Source: Lunularia cruciata
Lineage: Eukaryota; Streptophyta; Marchantiopsida; Lunulariales; Lunulariaceae
Length of the DNA: 64,000 nucleotides
Direction of reading: 5' to 3'
Assembly: GCA_948567375.1 (NCBI GenBank)
Contig: OX419762.1
Coordinates: 55,632,841 to 55,696,840, forward strand
Each line of letters begins with the position of its first letter. Position 1 is the stretch's first letter. This document shows positions 34,396 to 43,957 of this stretch, one piece after another. Below the pieces are notes generated by a model. That model had not been told where the DNA came from, did not search any database, and saw only the letters and a program-made list of their open reading frames with translations. The translations under genes and the position numbers were made by a program.

Positions 34396-35214
34396 TTTGA
34401 CCTACACCAGGAGTTACGGAGTGGTAGGGCTGCTATGGCAAGTAGTAGAGGAGCTCCAATTCATGAAGGACGAGGTGGTAGAGGTGGTGGTAGAGGATCT
34501 ACACCTAGTAGGGGTGCAATACCTACCCTTACTTCTGACACAGCTATGGCTACTCAAATTGAGCAATTGGAGCAAAGATTGGCTAGTATGGCTATTGCTC
34601 AGAGGAGATCAGATTTGGCTGCTAAGGCTTCCACCTCATATGATGGTGATAGAGATGCTTTGGACTTCATGTGCGGAGCAACACAGGTGGATGCATCTGC
34701 AGCAGTGACTAGGAGTGCAATACGTGCTCTAGAGCCTAGAGGAGCATCAATGGAGTTGGACCCACAGAGAGGAGAGGTTGGGAGATAAGTCAGACTTCCT
34801 CAATCTTTCACGCTATCTGAGGCATTGCAAACGACATCCATGGTTCTTAGATGTCCCAGTGCAGGTGTGGTAGGTGGTGATGGAGTACATGATGGACTAC
34901 CTGCTAGTCAGCTACCTGCTACTACACAGATTGAGTCTAGCATGATGTTGGGGACGGCTCAGCTGATTATGCGGTGTCCTTTGTTTTTGGCCAGTAATAT
35001 GTTTACATTGGGATTTTACCTAACTCTAGTGTTCCGGTTGGCTGCCACGTTGTGTGAGAGTGGGGATGGTGCAGTTCCTACTACTAGAGTAGAGGTGGTT
35101 GGTAGTGGAGCTGACTTGGTTGAGGAGCATGGGATCCGTTCAGCGACCAGTGGTTTATGGCAGGCAGCAACGGCTAGACTGGAGGAGTTGCCAGCTAGAC
35201 CAACCTTTGAGAGA

Positions 35215-35690
35215 GTACGGTTTATACCTGGTGTTGTCCTATTGGATAACCAGAGAAGGATTTTTTGTTTGGTGGGACCTTCAGGGAAGGTCTATACACC
35301 ACAAAGAGTCTTGTTAGACTCTGGTGCGTAGCCTCTTATGTTGGAGAAGGCTACAATTGTCGGTATGGAGTTACGGAAGACCAATGTGGAGAGGTGTCCA
35401 TTTCAGATCCAGACATCTCTAGGTGGTGGTTCAACACATTACATCACGCGTAGAGAGCTTGTTGTCTAGGTTCAGCCTGGTCATCCGACTGATAGCTCAG
35501 TGGTGAGAGCTTAGGCTATTGCGACGATAGCTGAGTCATATGATGTGCTAGTTGGGGGAGCAGTGTTATACCCCATGGGTTTCAGCATTGACTATTGGAA
35601 GGAGACAGCCTCTTATAGACCTGGTTGGCAGTCTGGTGAGGGACGGGTATGTTGCCTACCAGTATGCTTTAGTAGTGGAAGTCTTGGCTC
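35215..35690 (+). pseudogene. Aspartic protease of the methyltransferase element
   Basis: The catalytic DSGA is at 35317-35328, directly followed by a TAG where the family would have Gln (35329). Further TAG codons lie at 35467 and 35512. The C-terminal flap-like segment reads YDVLVGGAVLYPMGFSIDYW and TASYRPGWQSGEGR (about 35537-35650). It is fused in the gag-pol frame upstream of the methyltransferase. It would mature the polyprotein; this copy cannot. Confidence 0.8.
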
Positions 35691-35978
35691 ACTATAGTCC
35701 GGGACCATGGCAGCATCAGTTTTAGCTTTTAGTGGTGCAGTTACTTGGCCTGGTGACTTGTTAGAGTGGAACACCCATGCAAAGGATACTCCAGTACCAA
35801 AGGAGATCACTTGGCTTTGGAGTACAAGTGGGATTGTTCCGTCCACCTTGGATATCCCATTGTGGAGTTCAGAGGAGGCATTGTAGTAACATGCAGATCA
35901 GTTGGTGCAGTAGGCTTGGAGTGGAGCCTTTGTACCATCAAGAGATGAGTGTGAGGATGAGCCTCTAGAGACGATTGC

Positions 35979-37011
35979 TTTGACACCTCTAGATACCACA
36001 CACTCATTGCTTGGCAGTATCCAGTAGAGGGGATATGCCTATTGGAGTTGTTTGGTGGGATCAGCACCAGACTAGCTGCGGTGTTACAGGCAGGTATACA
36101 AGTACGGAGGTACTTGTATGTAGAGAGAGATGAGACTACTAGGTGAGTCTCTCTACATCATGTGGTAGACGGCCTATTGGTATCCGTAGTTATTACCGAT
36201 GTCAGCAGTCAAAGGTTACCAGAAGGCCCTATCAGGAGACATTTCCTTACTAGGAGCGTATGACGTAGAGAGACATGGGCCTATTCACTTGGTGATTTGT
36301 GGATGGCCATGTCAAGGACATACACGTGCTGGTAGAGGATTGGGTCTTCAAGATCCTCATTCTGGTGTGTTTTGGGAGATGTTACGGATACTACAACATC
36401 TCCAGGTTCATCAGTCCGTTTCTCCAGCTTACCTTTTGGAGAACATTCCTTTGATGGGTGATTCTCGCACCAGAGTGGTGGCGAGTACACATCAAGTCCA
36501 TTCTTGGATGGGACTTGCTGTATTGTTAGATGCAGCAAGAGTGGGATCACGGGCTCATTGTCTTTGTCTTTGGTGGATGAACCTCTTACCTAGAGAGGTT
36601 CTACAGCGTGCTTATGATGGGATTCAGCAACTGGACCACATTCTTGTTGATGATATCTTGGATGTTAAGCGTGAGTCTCAAATAGTGGTAGTAGCTGATA
36701 GGTCACCTATGGTAGTAGTGAACCTAGTTGGACAGCCTAGAGCCACATTTCCCACACTCATGAGTTTCCCAAGCTCGCATGCTTTTCGAGAGGGAGGACT
36801 TGGACTTGTTTGGGACTCATAGTTACAGCAGTTGGTGGAGCCCAATGCCGATGAGAGAGAGCGGGCGATGGGTTTTCGCACCGGTATTACCGATGTTCTA
36901 GCAATGTCAAAGGTATCCAGGCATTAAGTGGTAGGTCAGGCTATGGACCTGAATTGTTTGACCTGGATTGTGAGCATTGGCTTGGCAGAGCAATGTAGGA
37001 TGCGCTTGATA
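35979..37011 (+). pseudogene. Retrotransposon-borne C5-cytosine DNA methyltransferase (DNMT3-like motif order), decayed
   Basis: Motif I reads CLLELFGGISTRLAAVLQAG (36036-36095; AdoMet binding) and motif II YLYVERD (36111-36131). After a TGA (36144), a frameshift near 36170 and a TAG (36187), one open piece (36199-36819) holds motif IV ICGWPCQGHTRAG with the catalytic Cys codon at 36310, motif VI LLENIPLMG with Glu at 36439, and motif VIII SRAHCLCLWW at about 36547-36573. Two Cys codons there (36559, 36565) stand where Arg is expected. After a TAG (36820), motif IX ERERAMGFRTGITDV (36856-36897) and motif X VVGQAMDLNCLTWIV (36928-36972) follow, with a TAA at 36925 between. The linear I-to-X order and the fit of AHR-type motif VIII and GF..TDV..MS to DNMT3 suggest a DNMT3-like origin (inference). 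It lies between protease and RT in the gag-pol frame, so it would be made as part of the polyprotein and could methylate cytosines in element or host DNA. Confidence 0.85.
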
Positions 37012-37500
37012 GGCATCACCACTCGGACACTTGTGAGCTCTATGCCTATCAAGACAATTCAGGCACATGCTAGGGGCGATGGACCGAGTCGACATGGTAT
37101 TCTTGGGACACATCCAGTAGCTACTAGGGAGAGTGGTCTAAATGGAGTCCATCTAGGTGAGCGTGGGCTACTTGGATTACACCCTTGGTCCACATGGGAT
37201 GCAGCTAGAGTGGAGGGAGTTTTTCACACAGAGGTTGGGACCTCTAGTGGTCGGGAGCATGACATTATTGCTCCCAAGGGCCTAGTGTAGCAGCCAGTCA
37301 ATACGTCTTCCACTCCTACTACAGTTGCAGAGGATACTTGGGAGCCAAATCTTGGATCCAAGCTTATTGGAGAGGAAAGATAGGGGGTTTGGAGGTTCTT
37401 GAGGAGTCATACAAGTTTTTTGCCTTCAGTATGAAGGATTTGGGTGCTCTAAAGGGACCTGGTATATGGATTGAACTAACTAGCAACACACCAGTTTTTT
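37012..37500 (+). pseudogene. Linker between methyltransferase and RT
   Basis: The frame of motif X continues to 37290 with low-complexity Gly/His/Arg-rich sequence (TWDAARVEGVFHTEVG near 37190-37240) and ends in a TAG. A shifted frame then gives LEESYKFFAFSMKDLGALKG (37396-37460), which leads into the RT. I recognise no domain. It may be a spacer or the remains of a chromatin- or nucleic-acid-binding segment. Confidence 0.5.
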
Positions 37501-38951
37501 GATGTCCTTATTGATATAATGAGATGGAGAGGACATTGATTCAGAGCCGGAGTAGTGACCTTTTTGAGGCTGGTTTGGTGGAGATTTCACATGGAGAGTA
37601 TGCATCAGCAACAGTGATGCTAGCCAAGAAGGATATGCATGGCAACTATACAGATAGGCGGATGTGTGGAGATTACCGTCCTGTCAACCAATAGACCAAG
37701 GCTGATCGGTATGCCATGCCTACACCGGAGGAGATTTTTTATGCGATTGGGCATGCAAAGATCTTCAGTCCTTTAGATCTTCGAGCAGGATATCATCAGT
37801 TGCCGATTAGGGAGGAGGATAAGTCCAAGACAACATTTTGGGCTATTGATCCTCACGGAAAGGATGTGTTATATCAGTGGAAGTTCTTACCATTTGGGTT
37901 AAGGAATGCTCCTTTTGAATTCCAAAGGGTCATGGATAGGATCCTAGCTGGATTGGATTTTGCTCGGTGTTATATTGATGACATTTTGGTCTATAGCACT
38001 ACTGTGGAAGAGCATGAGAGACAGTTGTTGGAGGTGTTTGAGAATTTGAGATCCCATGGACTCAAACTACATCTTGGGAAGTGTAAGTTCTTCTACAAGC
38101 AGGTTGAGTATTTGGGTCACACTATCTACCCTGGAGGACTTGGTGTTCAGCAGACCAAGGTGGAGGCTATTGCACGTATTCCTTAGCCTACGGATGTGAG
38201 TAGAATGCGAGTATTCCTTGGGTTGGCAAACTTCTATTGCCGCTATGTTAGAGGATTTAGTACCATTGCCAAGGCCTTGACAAAGCTGACCAAGCTTACA
38301 CAGGAGTGGTCTTGGGAAGATAAGCAAGAGAGAGCTTTTGTAGAGCTCAAGGAGAGGTTGACATCTGCTCCTATTTTGAGGAGACCGATCAGGGGACGAC
38401 CATTTCAGGTTCACACTGATTGGAGTATGTTGGGGCTTGGAGCGGTGCTCATCCAACATGATGATGAGGGGAAGGAGTTTGTGGTGGCCTATGCTAGTCG
38501 CTCCAACAATTCAGCGGAGGCAAAGTATAGTTCATATGAGGGAGAGTGCTTGGCAGCAGTTTGGGCAGTAGCACATTTCCGATGTTACCTATTTGGTAAC
38601 CCCTTCACTCTCATCACTCACCATCAGCCACTAAAGTGGTTGATGGAGTCCGACAAGCTTTCAAGGAAGCTTGCACGATGGGCTCTGATTTTACAAGAGT
38701 ATGATTTCACGGTTGTTCACAGACTTGGAATGGTGAACCGTGATGCAGATAGGTTGAGTAGAAACCCATGTCCCAACCAGCAGGATCAGACCAGAGCACG
38801 TTGGCATGGTGAGACAGATGAAGAGATGGTGCCAGGTTGGCATGCATCGCCCTTTTTGTGTATATTTGCAGAGGCTTTGGTGGTATCTCTCTCAGTGCAT
38901 ACAAGAGGAGTTATTGAGGTCACAGATCCGAGAGTGAAGATATTGGTATAG
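37501..38951 (+). pseudogene. RT and RNase H of the methyltransferase element
   Basis: RT: LIQSRSSDLFEAGLVEIS, RRMCGDYRPVNQ, then LDLRAGYHQLPIREEDKSK, LPFGLRNAPFEFQRVMDRI and the catalytic CYIDDILVYS (YIDD at 37971-37982). RNase H follows after a TAG at 38184: VFLGLANFYCRYVRGF, HTDWSMLGLGAVL (first Asp), YEGECLAAVWAV (Glu), LITHHQPLKWL and VNRDADRLSRNP. In the third motif His replaces the Asp expected in TDHQPL, which would abolish RNase H. A TAG at 37692 also interrupts. The TFWAIDPHGKDVLYQWKFLP block differs from chromovirus and Athila/Tat RTs elsewhere in this window. Confidence 0.9.
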
Positions 38952-38959
38952 TTCAGCAA

Positions 38960-39784
38960 GACATTTATGATGATGTCTTAGTGATGGACTATCTTTGCAC
39001 TGGTGTTGTGGGTGGTACAGTTGGGGCCAAGGAAAGAGACCGTGTTCTTCAGCGAGCCAAACGGTTCAGATTGGAGGGAAGACACTTTTTGTGTGTATGG
39101 GAGGATGGTAGAGTACGAGTAGTACCACTTCCATCCCAGAGACCACAGTTGGTCCGTCATGCTCATGAGGAGCTAGGACATTTTGGAGTAAAGCATACAT
39201 ATAGCTTACTCCAAAGTCATTATTGGTAGTGCGGTATGCAGACCGAGGTACAGCACTTTGTTGCCAGATGTGTGGTTTGTGACCAAGTTAGAGCATCATT
39301 CAATGCTCCTACGCCACAGTTACACCCATTACCTATCATGGGATTGGATTACCGTTGGAGTTTAGACTTTGCCGGACCTTTACTGCTGACTGTGAGACAT
39401 CATTGGTATGTTTTGGTGATGGTAGAGCACTTCTCCAAGTGGATTGAGTTGGTGGCGCTTCATGACAAGTCTAGTGAAGGGACAGCTTACTTGTTCCTAA
39501 ATCAAGTTCTTAGTCATTTTGGTGCACCAGCTGAGGTTTTGACTGATCAGGGTATAGAGTTCTTGGGGGAGTTTCAGGTCTTGTGTGACAAGGCTTTGAT
39601 TGATCATTGTACTACATCCCGAGATCACCCTGAGGCAGATGGCTTAGCAGAGAGAGTGGTTCAGACGGTGAAGAGAGGATTGCAAAAGTATGGTTTGCAG
39701 AGAGGCCACTTGGGAGATTGGGATCTTCAGTTACCTTGGTTGGCCATGGGTTATCGGTTCAGCCGGCAAGCCTCCTGCATCTAG
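38960..39784 (+). pseudogene. Integrase of the methyltransferase element, 3'-truncated
   Basis: The zinc-binding HHCC region is visible as HAHEELGHFG and CVVCDQ (39150-39290, TAG at 39227). The core has SLDFAGPLLL, VLTDQGIEFLGEF and EADGLAERVVQT, keeping D, D and E. It ends at AMGYRFSRQAS and runs straight into the right LTR at about 39776, so the C-terminal integrase region and any chromodomain are missing. The deletion also removed the first bases of the right LTR. Confidence 0.9.
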
Positions 39785-40310
39785 ATGCTCGGACACTAGA
39801 GTTCCAGTGATAATAGTTAGAGTTATTTCAGCAATTTCTCAAAGACTACTTTCTGACGGTCAGATTTCATGTTTGGGGTACTGACTTCATGGTGGGGCCC
39901 ACCATCACTTTGCACCGTTTGCACCATCGAGTGTGCCGTCAGCAGGACCGTTAGGGTTTCAGAGCTAGCTCGATTCTAGGGGGTATAGTTTTGAAGTAAG
40001 CTCCAGAGAGCTCACTTCTTTGATGTTGAGCCTTCGAGTTCTTGGCTATGGTGGACAGAGGCTGGCGAGCGTCACCTAGATTCTCTATGCTTGAATGGGT
40101 GTGGCTTGACTGTAATCAGTGCCCAATTGTTGGTAGTTTATAGAGTGACAAATCAAGTACTGATCTGAGTTGAGTTGAGTTGAGAGTGTTAAGCAATCTG
40201 ATTATTGTGGCACTTTAGAGTCTATGTATGACTTATGTGTGAGTTGTGCTTCTATAGTGTATGATGTTGATAGCAATGTATGTTTTGTAGTGATGTATAT
40301 ACGCACGACA
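39776..40310 (+). repeat. Right LTR remnant of the methyltransferase element
   Basis: 39776-40204 aligns with 31350-31780 of the left LTR, and about 106 additional bases to ..GCACGACA at 40310 complete the 3' end. It lacks the first about 23 bases found on the left. The TGTC duplication at 40311-40314 follows. Confidence 0.85.
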
Positions 40311-40907
40311 TGTCTTCCCCAAAAGTGTCTCTATTTTGTGATCTACTTGTCTTTTTGGTGGTAATCCTGAGGGTAGATCATCGAGAAAGACATCTTGAAA
40401 CTCATCCACCATATCCTTCAATTTCTCAAGAATTTGTCCATCAAGTTGTGCACTCTGGACTTCTCTTATTAGACCCATAAAACATCTATCGGTCTTACAG
40501 ACAGTTGCCATCCCTACGACATATAGAGGCAATTTCTGCCTGTGTGATTTTTCTTTAACCCCAATGATTGACCATTGGTGGGTTCTCACTACTTCCTTCC
40601 TCCAATCCACCATAGGGTTGTAATGCTCCATCCATGGCATGCCTAAAATTGCATCATAACGAGCTAATTGTATCACTCGCCACTCAATTACTTCCTGATA
40701 TTCTCCTACAGAGAGGGTTACTCATCTAGGTAATGATTCAATCCTCTTTGTTTGCCCATTTGGTAACTCTACTTCTTCACTTCCATCTCTCTCTAGATCC
40801 ACTCCCAATCTTATTGCAACAGAGAGAAACAAGAAATTCTCTATTGCTTCCGGATCTATTAATACTCTCACTTGATTACCTTCTAGGATTCCATTCACGA
40901 CAATCAA
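40311..40907 (-). pseudogene. Chromovirus protease and pre-RT region
   Basis: Read on the minus strand: VRVLIDPEAIENFLFLSVAI is the aspartic protease active-site region, but DPEA replaces the expected DSGA/DTGA, so it would be inactive. A stop follows; then YDAILGMPWMEHYNPMVDW, DEFQDVFLDDLPSGLPPKRQ and VDHKIETLLGK lead into RT and are cut at 40311 by the nested element. The sequence resumes at 31326 and below. Confidence 0.85.
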
Positions 40908-41118
40908 TTGTGAGGTTGCCTTTAGGGATCTTTGCGCATTATTCTTCTTCCTTCCCTCGCTTCTTTGCTTCCTTATTGAGCCAGTAAGGCTGTGAGGTAC
41001 ATTTACTGGTGATCTTTGTTTTCCGAAGTGATTTCCACCTCCTCCTCTTCAATATGCCTCTCCATGTTGTTCAAAGATTGCCTGTACAAAGGCCAATGGC
41101 CTTTAGGGAAATGAGTGC

Positions 41119-41171
41119 AATAGTTAGTAGATATGTGCCCAATACGGCCACAATTGTAACAACGACATTGT
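41119..41171 (-). pseudogene. Chromovirus gag zinc knuckle
   Basis: The minus strand reads CYNCGRIGHISTNYC, a C-x2-C-x4-H knuckle with five rather than four residues before the last Cys. It lies downstream of the capsid piece in gag order and is separated from it by frame breaks. Confidence 0.75.
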
Positions 41172-41377
41172 TCTCCTCTAGTCCCTTCTCCTCGTGGGAC
41201 TCCGTCTCTTTGTTCTTCTACCCGTCCCCGCTCGCCTTGAAGCGGTCGTGCTCCTTGATCCCAGAATCAAAGGTTGCCCAATTCCATCGGTACTAGTCCA
41301 CCCATGTGTGGCATTTCTGCCCAATAATGTTGAGGTGGAACTACTCCTTCACCTCCACCTAATGCTCCTGCTATTCT

Positions 41378-41968
41378 CTATGCACAAGCAATGGCTTCAA
41401 ATACCGTGCAAGGATTTTGCACCATGACTTCTTGGCAAATCCGCTCTTTCAACCCTTGTTTGATATTGTCGAGAGCCTCTACTGGACTCATGTCGGTAAT
41501 TGCGACTTGTAGATCCAAAAATGCCTCCACATACTCTTGTACGCTATTCTTTTGTCTCAATCCCCATAGTCGGGTTTGAGCCATCTGCACAAAATCCACC
41601 GATTGGAAATTCTTGAGCAGTCCTTCTTGCATTGCTGTCCATGTGACCTCCCTTCTCTCTGCCAGCATGGATTCTTCCCAAGCATCATACCATGTGAGGG
41701 CTTTATCGGTCAAGTACCGACATGCAAACACGCCTACATCATGCTCTGTGACCTCTGTTGAGAACAATTGGAAATATCGATTCATTCTCAAGATCCAATT
41801 TTCCACTACTCCCATCGTATGTTGCCCCTTGTAAGGCTCAATGTTGCAGGTCTTCTTCATCCGGAGTAGCAATGTGGCTTCATTGTTGATAGGGTTTGTA
41901 GGCACGGGTGCCTCTCCAAGTACTTCAGTCGCAAGTACTGGGTTTTGAGACGGCTCTTCTTCTTGCAT
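41378..41968 (-). CDS. Chromovirus gag capsid region (open 196-codon piece)
   Basis: Retrotrans_gag-type domain: an acidic N-terminus, then IEPYKGQHTMGVVENWILRM, VFACRYLTDKALTWYDAWEE, WTAMQEGLLKNFQSVDFVQM, LWGLRQKNSVQEYVEAFLDL and EALDNIKQGLKERIC. The helical pattern and the W-Y-D-A-W and L-x-x-L-x-Q motifs are typical of plant chromovirus capsids, which assemble the virus-like particle. It ends in a stop at 41378; the rest of gag is in another frame. Start chosen at 41968 because it is the first ATG before the acidic segment. Confidence 0.85.
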   Translation of the reverse strand: MQEEEPSQNPVLATEVLGEAPVPTNPINNEATLLLRMKKTCNIEPYKGQHTMGVVENWILRMNRYFQLFSTEVTEHDVGVFACRYLTDKALTWYDAWEESMLAERREVTWTAMQEGLLKNFQSVDFVQMAQTRLWGLRQKNSVQEYVEAFLDLQVAITDMSPVEALDNIKQGLKERICQEVMVQNPCTVFEAIACA

Positions 41969-42124
41969 GGCTTGATTGTTCCTGAGGATCTACACTTGAC
42001 TTTGTAATGTCTCCATGGTCATCTTAATCTCTCAAAATTCATTCAATGTCCCTTGCATTCCTTGCACCAGCTCTTGCAATTGCAGATCCATGGTTCCTGC
42101 AACACTCAATTGCTAATGTCTACT

Positions 42125-42560
42125 TCAATACAAAGTCAATATAATCACTCTGGAAGGCGCACGAACTATCAAAACTACCATTGGGACCTCGAAAGCTATC
42201 ACTCGTTGATAATACTCCTCACCAAAATTCCTAACCACAAAATCTCTAAACATCACTTTCGGCCTCACTACATAACGGATTTCCATTTGAGTGTTGAAAG
42301 GGAGAGGATTTGGGACATTCATATCCATTTTATCATAATAGAATGTAGATTGCCAAATCCCACTCTCTGTCATATATCACCACAGGTAGAACACCGAGTT
42401 TGGTGAATTCATCACTCTGTCCATGAATTCTGCACCAAAATGATAAATTAGCGATACCCTCATCTGCTCACGCTGGATGTACATAACCTTGATGTGGAAT
42501 GGGTTTGAGAATGGAAAGCTAGGTGCGGGAAATTGTGCTCCCGGCGCATCCATCCCATCT
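42125..42560 (-). pseudogene. Unidentified coding-like segment in the chromovirus leader
   Basis: Between the PBS and gag the minus strand has about 145 codons of one frame with a single TGA: FPFSNPFHIKVMYIQREQ, FGAEFMDRVMNSPNSVFYLW, then after the stop TESGIWQSTFYYDKMDMNVP, NPLPFNTQMEIRYVVRPKV and FGEEYYQRVIAFEVPMVVLI. The amino-acid composition is that of a folded protein, not of gag. I do not recognise the family. It may be a captured host gene fragment or an extra element ORF. Confidence 0.5.
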
Positions 42561-42681
42561 GCTCTCTAAAGTCATTCCTAAGTCTAGCGATTACTCTATG
42601 TTCTCCACCTCAAATTACTCAGTTTTAGTAGTTCATGCTATTCCAAGAGGGCTGATCCACTCTCTTGGACTAGAACACTCT

Positions 42682-42692
42682 CTCTGATACCA
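42682..42692 (-). promoter_or_regulatory. Primer-binding site, tRNA-iMet type
   Basis: The minus strand reads TGGTATCAGAG one base after the 5' LTR end. This is complementary to the 3' end of plant initiator tRNA-Met, the usual primer for chromovirus minus-strand synthesis. Confidence 0.9.
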
Positions 42693-42693
42693 T

Positions 42694-43419
42694 TTTAATA
42701 CTCCAAGGACAAGAGAAGAGAGAAAACTCAGATTGCACACTCAAACCTTCGATGCTCCAAGGGAGCACCTTCTTTTTATTATATATACAAAGAGGATCTC
42801 CTCCAAGGAAGCTCCACCATAGGATTAGGGACAAAGATAGGTGACATGTCAGCAAGCTCCACCCTTGAATTACTTACTTGGATGGGTGACATGTCTGGTC
42901 TAGGTCCTATTTGGTTGGTCAAACAAGCTTTGACTAGAGGGAATCTTTTAAGGAATCTTCTTGTAGGAATCTCAGAATCACGTGAGTAAGGTACCACTAG
43001 AAAGATCTCGACGAGACAAAGCAAGGGGGAGAGAAGGATAAATTTTCCTCCATTGGGGGGAAATCTGCACATTTTTGAGGTCTAATTCATTTGTTTAGGC
43101 CTCCAAAATTGCCTTCAAAGATTTCAAGCATATTTCAGTTCCGACTCTATTAGTAGAAGTCCCCTTTTGGTGATACCTCTTTCTGATCTTTTTATTCCAT
43201 CATGTATAACATCCTTCCAGATGTTACCAAACCAATTCTCACCTTTAAATCATATGTCTAGCTATTGGTTCTAAGGTTCTCAAGTCTATTTTGGTTTCTG
43301 CCCTATTAGTAGAAGTACTCTTTTGGTGATACTTCTATCTTATCTATTTTGACCATCATTCTAGATGTTACCAAACCAAATTTCACATCTACATCATATG
43401 GCTAGCTCTTGGTATTACA
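42694..43419 (-). repeat. Chromovirus 5' LTR
   Basis: It aligns along its length with 27839-28576. The terminal G of TGTAATAC has changed to T here (TTTAATAC at 42694). It carries the same TATA-type TATATATAATAA (42775-42787, minus) and the same tandem U3 units at about 43133-43271 and 43291-43412, the second with a deletion of about 14 bp. Confidence 0.95.
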
Positions 43420-43957
43420 AGTACTTATCAAAGATTTTGTGTCCATTGCTGTTGTGGTTGAAGTAGACAAAGGAGGAAATATAGAAAGATCATCTAGAGG
43501 TGAAGCACAAGTTGTAGGTTATGAAGTATTTTCTCAAAGAAACACAAAAATTGAAGGAAAGGATAACCAGAAGGGAAGAAAAAGCCAAAGAACTTTAGGT
43601 GGATGCAATCTTGAAGAAGTAGACTTTAGAAAACTTGCAAGAGAGTCTCTTCCTTGCCTCTCAAACTAAAGAGTTGAAGAACTAGAAGGCAATAGTTGAG
43701 AAGATGAAAAGCGGAGTAGGACAAGCTCAAATTGAAGTGATACATGTAAAGGCAACTGAAGTTGTGATGGAGCATGAGTTAGAAAGTTTGAAGAAGAGCA
43801 CAGTAGAGAAAGATCAAGCATGGCAGCAAGAATTGACAATCAGGTACCAAGAAGAAGAAGGACTGCAAATTCTACTAAGAAGTGCAAAAAGTCAGATTGA
43901 CCAATATCTCAAGGAGAAGAAGATGCAGGCAGCTGAGTACAAAGACAAGTTGAAGAT

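Larger units (their letters stand above)
31327..40310 (+). mobile_element. Ty3/gypsy element carrying a C5-DNA methyltransferase domain, nested in the chromovirus
   Basis: It starts TGTCACGCC and ends GCACGACA, with the host TGTC repeated at 31323-31326 and 40311-40314 (4 bp, or 5 bp if TGTCT is counted). It splits the chromovirus RT between GK-T and [12 protein letters not shown] remnants at both ends share about 430 bp. Plus-strand order is gag, two zinc knuckles, protease, methyltransferase, RT, RNase H, integrase. The integrase is cut off in its C-terminal part by the right LTR. All frames are broken, so the copy is dead. I could not assign it to a named lineage; no chromodomain is visible because the end of integrase is missing. 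Confidence 0.9.
27839..43419 (-). mobile_element. Chromovirus (Ty3/gypsy with chromodomain), minus strand, with a nested insert
   Basis: The element is flanked by the 5-bp duplication AGTAC (27834-27838, 43420-43424). LTRs of 738 and 726 bp begin TGTAATAC and end GTATTACA, a perfect 8-bp inverted terminus on the left copy. By eye there are about ten mismatches in the first 200 aligned LTR bases, so it is not recent. A tRNA-iMet-type PBS, a PPT, gag, protease, RT, RNase H, integrase and chromodomain are all present in order on the minus strand. Removing the nested element at 31327-40310 leaves about 6.6 kb, a normal chromovirus size. Confidence 0.95.

Noticed and set aside
36199-36819. Methyltransferase piece as an independent host gene
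   Set aside because: Its upstream and downstream motifs continue in the gag-pol context of the element and it lies between protease and RT with no promoter or terminator of its own.
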